DNA of 64,000 nucleotides, from assembly GCF_018446385.1 (NCBI RefSeq), contig NC_055996.1, positions 126,342,532 through 126,406,531 of the forward strand, given 5' to 3'. The position numbers and the translations under genes are program-made. Of the stretch, positions 25,181 through 34,595 are shown piece by piece (the first letter of the stretch is position 1; each line of letters opens with the position of its first letter). The notes under the pieces were generated by a model. It had not been told where the DNA came from and did no database searches. It worked only from the letters and a program-made list of their open reading frames with translations. The stretch is from Zingiber officinale. Taxonomy: Eukaryota; Streptophyta; Magnoliopsida; Zingiberales; Zingiberaceae.

Positions 25181-25894
25181 CTTCTTTTTTTTGATAACTC
25201 ATGCGTTCAAGCTTCACTTGACTAATCCCTCGTGTTGATCCAAATGAATCAGTCTTTCCACAAAGATAAATCTTTGCCTGCTAGGCAAGAGGATAGCAAG
25301 TTACAAATTTTATCACGGTAGGACATGTATTTCTATTACTATGAAATTAATAACTATGAAATTAATAAATGAAAATGAAGTAGTTAATGATGTGTTACCT
25401 TTATCATTTTTCTTGTATGTATTCCTAAGAAAAGGAATTTGTCCATTTTCTTTTTCGAGGTCTCAAAAAAATGTGTGGAAACACACAGGAACTCTTGAAT
25501 GAAAATTGAAAAGGAATGTATTTCCAGTTCCTTCGGAAATGGTAAGATCTTTGGCGCAAGAAGAAGGGGTGATCCATATCATATTGACTTGTTGACTTAG
25601 TTCTACTTCCTTTCTTTTTTTAACAATACCGAGTCGGGTTCTTCTCCTACCAGTATCGAATAGAACATGCTGAACAAAATCTTCTTCATGTAAAACCTGC
25701 TCGATTTAGATCGGAAAAATAGTACGATGAACCCATCTTAGAGGTGGAAAGGCCCTCCCTCCTAGTTCGCATTCCGAGTACAATCAGAAATGCTCGTAGA
25801 AATACATCAGTAGTTGATCTTCACTACCTTTAATGTCCCTGTAAGGTTATTCCAATATTGAAATGAGTACTCTATTTGCAAAGGCAAATTCTTA
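25181..25894. other. Unassigned DNA left of the Tourist-like element
   Basis: No gene seen. It separates the tandem array from the element and probably includes another, unrecognised insertion, because an array unit continues only at 27237. Confidence 0.35.
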
Positions 25895-27126
25895 GGGGGC
25901 GTTTGGTTCTTTCCTAGGAATAGGAATCGGAATGGGAATCATTGTATTGTGGAATGGGAATGGGTATGAGCATGGATATCACTCTTAAAAGCAATGTTTG
26001 GTTAGTTGTATATCTTCTATCGGAATAAATCAAAGTTTCCTTTTTTACCCTTAAAGGAAAATAAGAGAAAAAATTAGATGTGAGAGAAAGATGAATGTGA
26101 GAGAAAAATATGATGAAAGAGAATGATAAGAGAGAAGGTATTATGAGAGAGAAAGTGTGATAAGAAAGAATGAAGAGAGAGAAAGTGTGATGAGAGAAAA
26201 TGAAAAAAGAGAGTGTGATTGGAGAGAGCATGATGAGAGAAAATATGATGTGAGAGAAAGTATGATAGGAGAGGATGAAGAGAGAGAAAATATAGTGAGA
26301 AAAAATGAGGAGAGAGTGTGTCATGAGAGAGATTGAGGAGAGAGAAAGTATGGTGAGAGAAAAAGAGAACAGTGAATATGATGGGAGAGATTGAGGAGAG
26401 AGAAAGTATGATGGGAGAGTAAGTGTGTTGAGGAAAAAAAGGAGTAAGTGTGATAAGAGAGATTGAGGAGAGAGAAAGTATGATGAGAGAGAAAGTATAA
26501 TGAGAGAGAAAGTGTGTTGAGGAAAAAGGAGTAAGTGTGATAAGAGAGATTGAGGAGAGAGAAAGTATGATGAGAGAGAAAGTATAATGAGAGAGAAAGT
26601 GTGTTGAGGAAAAAGGAGTAAGTGTGATAAGAGAGATTGAGGAGAGAGAAAGTATAATGAGAGAGACAGTGTGTTGAGGAAAAAAGGAGGAAGTGTGATA
26701 AGAGAGATTGAGGAGAGAGAAAGTATGATGAGGGAGAAAGTGTAATGAGAAAAAAAGAGGAAAGAGAGTGTGATAGGAGAGATTAAGGAGAGAGAAAGTG
26801 TGTGATAAAATGATGAGAGAGAAAATATAATGAGAGAGAATAAGGAGAGATAAGTGATATGAAAGAAAAAATAAATAAATATATTTTGATATTTGATATT
26901 AATGGAGAAAATTTTAGTTTTAAGTCAAGGGTATTTTTGGAATAAGGAAATATTTTGATTGATGAAAATAGGGTAATGGCTCAGTACATGGGAATGAGTT
27001 ATTACCCAATTTCAAGGATTCATTCCCTTATTTGTATTCCTATTCCTATAATTCAAACATTAACAATGGGAATCAATGATTCTCATTCCCATTCCCCACT
27101 CTTATTACCCTAAACCAAACGCCCCC
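25895..27126. mobile_element. PIF/Harbinger (Tourist-like) non-autonomous element
   Basis: The ends form an inverted repeat: GGGGGCGTTTGGTTCTTTCC at the left and CTAAACCAAACGCCCCC at the right. The TIRs are followed inward by GGAATGGGAATC-type sequence and flanked by TTA on both sides (25892-25894 and 27127-27129). A three-base TTA duplication and a GGG-C-TTTGGTT terminus are typical of Tourist elements. It codes for nothing; most of its length is GA-rich minisatellite. Confidence 0.8.
26050..26860. repeat. GA-rich minisatellite inside the Tourist-like element
   Basis: Built from GAGAGAGAAAGT-TGATGAGA variants. Around 26450-26710 a higher-order unit of about 87 bases, starting TGATAAGAGAGATTGAGGAG and ending GAGGAAAAAGGAGTAAGTG, repeats in near-identical copies, followed by a shortened copy. 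The strand is almost purely purine. Confidence 0.85.
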
Positions 27127-27129
27127 TTA

Positions 27130-27328
27130 GTATTTTTTCGCACGTGGGTACTTTGGACCAAGGCCGCTCAACACAAGTTTTCTATCAAATTTGGCGCTAG
27201 CTCATGCCCCAGTAAAGGATCGAACTATGGTCTATACCTTAATTGTATCCTTGAGGTCTTATGTCATTTTTATATGATGTCTCTTTGGGGTTTTCAATTC
27301 TTCCTATAATGTTGCTTTTGAAGTAAAC
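27130..27328. other. Spacer with one isolated tandem-array unit
   Basis: At 27237-27310 is a unit of the array seen at 24711-25180 (TTGAGGTCTTATGTCATTTT, then TATGATGTCTCTTTGGGG). The rest is unassigned. Confidence 0.5.
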
Positions 27329-27403
27329 AATTGTTATATAATAAAAGAATAGTTTGGTGCACGAAATTCTTGTCAATACGAGGTTCTAAGGAAATGTTTA
27401 TTG

Positions 27404-29275
27404 TGTTGGTGCAACCTTAGGTCAAGGTTGACCTGGTTGACCTGACTCGAGTTGACCTGACTCGAGTTGTATTTTGATGTTTGACTTAGGAAGATTGTTG
27501 GTGCAACCTTAGGTCAAGGTTGACCTAGTTGAGTTGTATTTTGATGTTTGACACTCGTGGAAGAGTTGTATTCTTGATATGGGACAAGAATATATGTTTG
27601 GGAGATTATTGGTGCAACCGTAGGTCAAGGTTGACCTGGTTGACCTGATTCGGGAAAAAGTCCAAGTATGGAGACTTGGCAACGGAAAAGTCCAAGCAGG
27701 GAGCTTGGCACTGGAAAAGTCCAAGTATGGAGACTTGGCACTGGAAAAGTCCAAGCAGGGAGCTTGGCACGCGAAAAGTCCAAGTATGGAGACTTGGCAC
27801 GGGAAAAGTCCAAGTATGGAGACTTGGCACGGAGAAGTCCAAGCAGGGAGCTTGGCACGAGGGAAAGTCCTAACTGGGATGTTAGACAGTTGGAAAGCCC
27901 TGGTGAGTGAAGCCAGGCAGTAGGAAAGTCCTGACTGGGATGTTAGGCAGTGTGGAAAGTCCTGGTGAGTGAAGCCAGGCAGTGGAAAAGTCCTAACTGG
28001 GATGTTAGGCAATGGGAAAGTCCTAACTGGGATGTTAGGCAGTTGGAAAGTCCTGGTGAGTGAAGCCAGGCAGTGAGAAAGTCCTAACTGGGATGTTAGG
28101 CAGTGTGGAAAGTCCTGGTGAGTGAAGCCGGGCAAGGGAAAAATCCAGATGGATCAAGGGTGATCGGACATCTGGTGTGGAGAAGTCTAAGTGGGTCATA
28201 AGGATTGACCGGACAATTAGCGGGAAGTGCTAGCAGGTCAAGGGAGTGACCGGATGCTAGGAATGATGTACCAACAGGTCAAGGTTGACCGAATGTTGGT
28301 GTGGAAGCCTTAGGTCTAGGGCTGAGAAGTTTGGATCGGTCTGGTGACCGATCCAGTGATACTGCGTTTGCCCTGATCGGTCTGGTGACCGATCAGAATC
28401 AGATCGATGGCTCACCGATTGTAATAGATCAGACGGCTGACCGATCAGGAGAAATCCTGACCGGTCAGGGAAGGTCCTGATCGGTCGTGGAGACCGATCA
28501 GGGAACCTCCTGATCGGTCCCCGGACCGATCAGAGGTCGATCAGTAGCGAATGAACTCCACTGATCGGTCGTAGAGGCCGATCAGAGATCGGCCTGATCG
28601 GTCCATGGACCGATCAGAGTCTGATCATCCATGGAATTCTGATTTCAGCAACTGAACTCTGCTCTTCTTCTTCGCAGGTATAAAAGGGGCTACAGGACTT
28701 CGGTGAACTCTCCTTCGCTACTTCTTCTTCCTTCTGGAAGTTCTCTCCTGCCTGAAGCTTCTGCTTCTTCTGGTGCTCCGAGCTTTGTTGAGCTCCTCCT
28801 TGTCGAAGCTTCGCGTGAGCTTCATTCCACGACTGGATCAGCTGCTGCTGAGTTGCTTGTTGCATCTGTCCGTGAAGTTGCTACTTCATCCGGGACCCCA
28901 GTCGACGAGAAGGCAAGCTACTGTGTTTACATTCCTGTTGTATTTTGTTCTTGCTATTCTCTTGTACTCTTAGCTTGCTGTTGCAAGTGATTGTGGCGAG
29001 GTTTCTCCACCCACAAGGAGTTTGATTTAGCCGATTTTCCGGGGACTCATCCACCGACGGATTGATAGGCTTCGTCCACCTTACGGACACGCCGAGGAGT
29101 AGGAGTTTCATCTCCGAACCTCGTTACATCCTTGCGTAGAGGTTTGATTTATTCTCCTGTTTTCTTTCTGCATTTAGTTTCCGCTGCGCTAACCCTAGTT
29201 TGTAGAAAGAAACGCGAGCAATTGGGGTCGGCTATTCACACCCCCCCTCTCTAGCCGTACGAAGAGATCCTAACA
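27404..29275 (+). repeat. 5' LTR of element 1
   Basis: In order: three reiterations of the LTR start (27404, about 27498, about 27612), each with CAACC-TAGGTCAAGGTTGACC; a hairpin-module array at about 27655-28310; a palindrome array of GATCGGTC-loop-GACCGATC at about 28333-28620; a TATA box (GGTATAAAAGG) at about 28677; a leader of about 600 bases; and the motif GGCTATTCACACCCCCCCTC near the end. A 95-codon frame in the leader (28703-28990) is repeated in the other LTR; I see no domain in it. Confidence 0.88.
28677..28688 (+). promoter_or_regulatory. TATA box of element 1 (5' LTR)
   Basis: GGTATAAAAGGG lies just after the palindrome array. The matching site in the right LTR is GGTATAAAAAAGGG at about 33993. 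This divides the LTR into U3 to the left and R-U5 to the right. The exact transcription start is not visible. Confidence 0.65.
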
Positions 29276-29326
29276 ATGGTAAGAATCACAAAATCGGGTT
29301 AACACCCGGGGAGCACGAGCTAGAGG

Positions 29327-30799
29327 ATGGATCTACTCGAAGAAGATGTCACCATTCCACCATTCTACAAATGCGGTGACTTCGCGTATTGGAAGGTAAG
29401 GATGAAGTACTTTCTTATGACTAACATAATGAATTGGTTTTGTGTACAAGAAGGTTTTATTCCTCCGGTGGATAAGGAAGGAAAACCACTTGAGAAGAAG
29501 GAGTGGACAAGAGAACAAATTCACAAATCTGAAATCAACGAAGAGGTAACGAGAATAATTGAATTTTCATTGCCTACTAACATCTTGTGTAAGATAGGTT
29601 ACAACAATGCCAAGGAATTATGGGATAACTTGGCCAAGTACCATGAGGAGAGCTCCACTTCAAGCCATGAAGAGGAGCCTAGTGAGCCAAGTAGCTCACA
29701 TCATGGAGGGAGCGAATTGGGAGTTGAGGGCTACTCAACATCCAAGGAAGAAGAGGAGGAGAGTTCCTCTTGTTCAAGATCGGAGCAAGAAGAAGATTCT
29801 ACCTCCGGAAGGGATGAAGAAGAAAGCTCATCTCCATCCACAAACCTAGGTAACTCAAACACTTTAATTTCTAGCAAATTACATATATTATGCTTTGAGT
29901 GTAGGGAGTATGGACATTACAAGAGCAAATGTCCAAAGAGAGTTAGGAAGACTCCACCGGCGCCTAAGGTCAAGGAAGCCGGAGGCCCGATACGCAAAGG
30001 CAAGGAGCACGTGGTGTGCTTCCAATGCAAGCGAAGGGGACACTATAGGAGCCAATGTCCGTGGGGGAGGCAACCTCACAAGGACAAGAAACCAAGCACA
30101 TCAATAGGGGGGGCTAAGGCAAACCCTAAGGTAATCTCTAAGGTTCATTATTGCAATTCTAATAAAACTCATGCTAGTAGTTTTGTTGCAATTGTTAATA
30201 ATGATAAGCATGTTAACTTTAGGAACCAATACATGTGCTTAGGAGCTAAACATGTTAGCCTAGGTAAGGATAACACTAGAAATACCAACCCTAGGATTAA
30301 TGCTTCTAAAGTTAAGGAAAACCTAGGTAGAAATCCCAAGAAGACTAGACACATGCCTAGGAATATCTCAAGAGAAAATGACAAATTAACACTTGAGGTA
30401 TTAGAGAGGGAAAATCAAGTCTTGAGGTCAAGACTTGATAATTTAGAAAAGGCTCTTAAAAACATGGAGAAGTCATCTCTAGGGTTTAAGAGTCAAAAAC
30501 CCAAGTCCAAGGACAAGAAAGGTTTGGGTCACAAACCTAAGTCCCAAGTGGTCAAGCCCACTTATCATAGTGTTCCATTCGATTATGGAACAAAACCTAG
30601 GGCTAGGAAGACCACCACCAAGGTCACAAGGGGAGTCACCCCTAGAGTTGATATTGATGAGTCCCAAATGACCAAGGCTTCAAAGCCTAAGAGGGTCATT
30701 AGGAGGGTTGCTAGGGAAGTCATCCCTAGTGAATATTTAGTGAACCCAATGAGCTCACATAGATATTGGGTTCCTAGGAGCATCTTCTCTATCCCATAG
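29327..30799 (+). CDS. Gag protein of LTR element 1
   Basis: An intact 490-codon frame beginning 51 bases after the LTR. The N-terminus has the copia/Sirevirus gag-type opening (FAYWKVRMKYFL). An acidic Ser/Glu-rich stretch spans about residues 115-165. Two CCHC zinc knuckles follow near residues 189-203 and 227-241 (CFECREYGHYKSKC and CFQCKRRGHYRSQC), each C-x2-C-x4-H-x4-C, for RNA binding. A predicted coiled coil follows at about 350-385 (LTLEVLERENQVLRSRLDNL), then a basic tail ending YWVPRSIFSIP. In autonomous Sireviruses the polyprotein continues into pol near such a YWVP motif; here a stop follows. It would build virus-like particles and package element RNA. The open frame suggests recent function. 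Confidence 0.85.
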   Translation: MDLLEEDVTIPPFYKCGDFAYWKVRMKYFLMTNIMNWFCVQEGFIPPVDKEGKPLEKKEWTREQIHKSEINEEVTRIIEFSLPTNILCKIGYNNAKELWDNLAKYHEESSTSSHEEEPSEPSSSHHGGSELGVEGYSTSKEEEEESSSCSRSEQEEDSTSGRDEEESSSPSTNLGNSNTLISSKLHILCFECREYGHYKSKCPKRVRKTPPAPKVKEAGGPIRKGKEHVVCFQCKRRGHYRSQCPWGRQPHKDKKPSTSIGGAKANPKVISKVHYCNSNKTHASSFVAIVNNDKHVNFRNQYMCLGAKHVSLGKDNTRNTNPRINASKVKENLGRNPKKTRHMPRNISRENDKLTLEVLERENQVLRSRLDNLEKALKNMEKSSLGFKSQKPKSKDKKGLGHKPKSQVVKPTYHSVPFDYGTKPRARKTTTKVTRGVTPRVDIDESQMTKASKPKRVIRRVAREVIPSEYLVNPMSSHRYWVPRSIFSIP

Positions 30800-32227
30800 A
30801 TGGGTTAGAGAGTGTCAACTCCAATTAGAAGGGTAGTTAATCCAACTTTGAGGAAATTGACACTCAATGAGCATTTTCAAGGTTTTGATAACCTTTGAAA
30901 ATGAAAAAGAATTATTATTTACTCCTTAAAGAGTAAATTGTGTCATATTTGAAAAATATCGATTTTAATCCTAATTGGCACAATTTGGGAAAATCTAGAG
31001 AACTCTCGAGGAAAAATGAAACATGCCAAGTTTTGAGGATAAATTTGATCTTTAAGTGGCATGAATTAATCTAGAGTTCAAGAAATGTCAAAATTAGGAT
31101 TCTGGCATTTTAGGGCAATCAAGGGTTAAATTTTAGGTTAGCAAAGTGGTTAAGGATACTTAGATAGGTAATTTAGGTATATTTATTTATGCTAAATCTT
31201 GCCATGATTGTTTGCCCTCACATGTCATGACATCATGTTTAGTTTTATTATCATTTGAAATGTCATGATAATGCTTAGGCTAGTTTTTATGTCATGTTTA
31301 TTTAAGTTTCAAACTATATGCCATGACATCATGACATTGGCACATGTTTTCATTTATGATATCATTTTATGCCATGTCATCATCTCTTGCATTAGTAATC
31401 AATTGAATTGATTTAAGGATGAAAAACACATTTTGATATTGAGATCAAATTTGTGTTTAGAAAATGCATGAGACCTTAGTCTAAGATACCTAAACCCATA
31501 TCTCACATCAAAATTGACATGGATGTGTTTGATACACTTTAGATGTGTGTGAGATATTAGGATCATGAGTTAGGATCAAGGTGCATAGTTCTTGTACCTA
31601 GATGAGCCTAATTCAAGAAATGGAGGATCATAGGGAAAACTTGTGTACAAGTCATGTACATATAGTCCTAAGATTATGGTCCTAAATTCAAATGGTTTTA
31701 AAAGTATTTTAAAATTGATTTGAAAAACCTTGATGAAGCTTTCCTAGTGATAGCATTCATCATTGAACATTGTGATACAAAGTTGAGTTAAACTTGAACT
31801 ATTTCAAAGTTTTTGAACTTTGTATCAAGATTGAAAAATGGAAACTATTTTCATAGAAAACTATTTTTCCTTGATAGTATATGATATGAGGAATGTATCC
31901 TCAAAGTTTCGTAATTTTTGGAATTTTCTGTAATTTTCTGTGAGTTTCTGAACTTCTCCCGGGGAGAAAATCAGAAATCTCTGATTTCAGAGGCTGGATC
32001 GGTCACCGAACCGATCCAGGGAAGGCCTGATCGGTCTGGTGACCGATCAGTGACGATCCAGTGCGATCAGTGAAGCGTGGATCGGTCTGGGGACCGATCC
32101 AGGGGGCTTCTGATCGGTCTGGGGACCGATCAGGGCGTGCCAACTTGCCTGATTTCAGTCTGTTGTCTGAAAGTTCAGCTAGAAGTTGGGTTTTGTGGAT
32201 TTCTAAAGGTTTGGAACTCACAAAGAC
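30800..32227. other. Non-coding internal region of element 1
   Basis: About 1.4 kb after gag with no pol remnant. At about 31990-32140 it contains GATCGGTC-loop-GACCGATC palindromes like those in the LTR U3 array. The rest is AT-rich and unrecognised. Confidence 0.7.
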
Positions 32228-32701
32228 ATTATTGGTGCAATGGTCAAGGGGGAGTTGACCTTTAGGGGGAGTTTTACCTAATTGTCAAGGGGGAGTTGAC
32301 TTTTAGGGGGACTTTTTACTCTTTAAGGCTTATGAGGATTAGTGATATGAGATTATCACTAAGTTGATTGTTGAGTTTAGTATCAAGGGGGAAATTAAGA
32401 GTTCCTATGAAAGGTATGAGACTTTCATTAGGAAAAACTCTTGACCTTGATATCCTCCTTTTTCTTTTTGATGTGTGTCAAAAAGGGGAGAGTGTTCATT
32501 GGAGAATTATTGGAGAACCCAAGTTAGGTTATCGAGCTAACCTAAGCTAGGGGAAGAATGTCAAGGAATGTTCGAGGAAGAACATTGGAATTCTTTTTGA
32601 TGTGTGTCAAAAAGGGGGAGAATTATTGGAGAACCTAAGTTAGGTTATCGAGTTAACCTAACTTGATTATGGGTTTTGTCAAACATCAAAAAGGGGGAGA
32701 T
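32228..32701 (+). promoter_or_regulatory. Multiplied polypurine tracts of element 1
   Basis: Purine tracts recur before the right LTR: TCAAGGGGGAGTTGAC (twice), TTTAGGGGGAG, TCAAGGGGGAAA, TCAAAAAGGGGAGAG, TCAAAAAGGGGGAGAATTATTGG, and the functional-looking AAAAAGGGGGAGAT directly before the LTR at 32702. Two copies of a block of about 120 bases (starting CTTTTTGATGTGTGTCAAAA, about 32463 and 32591) carry them. Each copy also forms a TTTTTGA/TCAAAAA hairpin ahead of the tract. PPT multiplication is described for Sireviruses. Confidence 0.75.
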
Positions 32702-34595
32702 TGTTGGTGCAACCTTAGGTCAAGGTTGACCTGGTTGACCTGACTCGAGTTGTATTTTGATGTTTGACTTAGGAAGATTGTTGGTGCAACCTTAGGTCAA
32801 GGTTGACCTAGTTGAGTTGTATTTTGATGTTTGACACTCGTGGAAGAGTTGTATTCTTGATATGGGACAAGAATAGATGTTTGGGAGATTATTGGTGCAA
32901 CCGTAGGTCAAGGTTGACCTGGTTGACCTGATTCGGGAAAAAGTCCAAGTATGGAGACTTGGCAACGGAAAAGTCCAAGCAGGGAGCTTGGCACTGGAAA
33001 AGTCCAAGTATGGAGACTTGTCACTGGAAAAGTCCAAGCAGGGAGCTTGGCACGCGAAAAGTCCAAGTATGGAGACTTGGCACGGGAAAAGTCCAAGTAT
33101 GGAGACTTGACGGAGAAGTCCAAGCAGGAGCTTGGCACGGGAAAGTCCTAAGCGGGATGTTAGGCGGTGAAAGCCCCGTGAGTGAAGCCGAGCAGAGGAA
33201 AGTCCCGCTGGGATGTTAGGCGGTGTGGAAAGTCCCGGTGAGTGAAGCGAGGAAAAGTCCTAACTGGATGTTAGGCAATGGGAAAGTCCTAATCGGATGT
33301 TAGGCGGTTGGAAAGTCCCGTGAGTGAAGCCAAGCAGGTCCTAACTGGGATGTTAGGCAGTGTGGAAAGTCCTGGTGAGTGAAGCCGGGCAAGGGAAAAA
33401 TCCAGATGGATCAAGGGTGATCGGACATCTGGTGTGGAGAAGTCTAAGTGGGTCAAAAGGATTGACCGGACAATTAGCGGGAAGTGCTAGCAGGTCAAGG
33501 GAGTGACCGGATGCTAGGAATGATGTACCAACAGGTCAAGGTTGACCGAATGTTGGTGTGGAAGCCTTAGGTCTAGGGCTGAGAAGTTTGGATCGGTCTG
33601 GTGACCGATCAGGCTCCCTCTGACCGATCAGAATAAGATCAGTGGCTCACTGATTGTAATCTGATCGGTCTGGAGACCGATCAGGAGGCAACGCAACCTC
33701 GCGAGAAGAAAGCCGTGGATCGGTCTGCTGACCGATCCACCCATGGCCTGATCGGTCGGCAGACCGATCAGGCATAGATCAGTGGCTGAGGAACCGAAGC
33801 CTGATCGGTCTATGGACCGATCAGGAGGTTCCCTGATCGGTCCACAGACCGATCAAGAGACGCCGATCAGACGAGGGACCGAAGCCTTATCGATCTGTGG
33901 ACCGATCAGGAGGTTCCCTGATCGGTCCATGGACTGATCAGGAATCTAGCCGTTGCGACGCAACGGCTAGTTCTCTGCTCTTCTTCTTCGCAGGTATAAA
34001 AAAGGGCTACAGGACTTCGGTGAACTCTCTCCTTCTGCTACTTCTTCTTCCTTCTGGAAGTTCTCTCCTGCCTGAAGCTTCTGCTTCTTCTGGTGCTCCG
34101 AGCTTTGTTGAGCTCCTCCTTGTCGAAGCTTCGCGTGAGCTTCATTCCACGACTGGATCAGCTGCTGCTGAGTTGCTTGTTGCATCTGTCCGTGAAGTTG
34201 CTACTTCATCCGGGACCCGAGTCGACGAGAAGGCAAGCTACTGTGTTTACATTCCTGTTGTATTTTGTTCTTGCTATTCTCTTGTACTCTTAGCTTGCTG
34301 TTGCAAGTGATTGTGGCGAGGTTTCTCCACCCACAAGGAGTTTGATTTAGCCGGTTTTTCGGGGACTCATCCACCGACGGATTGATAGGCTTCGTCCACC
34401 TTACAGACACGCCGAGGAGTAGGAGTTTCATCTCCGAACCTCGTTACATCCTTGCGTAGAGGTTTGATTTCTTCTCCTGTTTTCTTTCTGCATTTAGTTT
34501 CCGCTGCGCTAACCCTAGTTTGTAGAAAGAAACGCGAGCAATTGGGGTCGGCTATTCACACCCCCCCTCTCTAGCCGTACGAAGAGATCCTAACA
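32702..34595 (+). repeat. 3' LTR of element 1
   Basis: Same layout as the 5' LTR. The hairpin-module array at about 32938-33560 shows many one- to few-base losses relative to the left copy. The GATCGGTC palindrome array (33592-33940) differs in copy number, loops and spacers. From the TATA box to the CCTAACA end the two LTRs are nearly identical. Confidence 0.88.

Larger units (their letters stand above)
27404..34595 (+). mobile_element. LTR element 1: gag-only (TR-GAG) Sirevirus-like copia retrotransposon
   Basis: Complete element of 7192 bases with LTRs of 1872 and 1894 bases starting TGTTGGTGCAACC and ending CCTAACA, flanked by perfect TATTG duplications (27399-27403 and 34596-34600). The internal 3.4 kb has one long frame, gag, and no protease, integrase or reverse transcriptase. 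The 3' internal part has repeated AAAAAGGGGGAGA purine tracts, a Sirevirus hallmark. Non-autonomous elements keeping only gag are known in plants as TR-GAGs. It must borrow enzymes from an autonomous relative. Confidence 0.88.

Noticed and set aside
25914-26324. 136-codon minus-strand frame (Phe/Ser/Ile-rich)
   Set aside because: It is the reverse strand of the GA-rich minisatellite inside the Tourist-like element.
27509-28135. 208-codon minus-strand open frame rich in TFP/LPS repeats
   Set aside because: It lies entirely in the LTR hairpin-module array and its protein repeats simply follow the DNA repeats; it is open in several frames on both strands.
27655-28135. Direct repeats resembling a CRISPR array
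   Set aside because: Units are contiguous, lack unique spacers, and lie within an LTR present twice; the genome is a plant's.
28703-28990. Conserved 95-codon frame in both LTRs of element 1 as a protein gene
   Set aside because: Conservation is expected because LTRs are copies of each other; the leader is near-identical throughout, not only in the frame.
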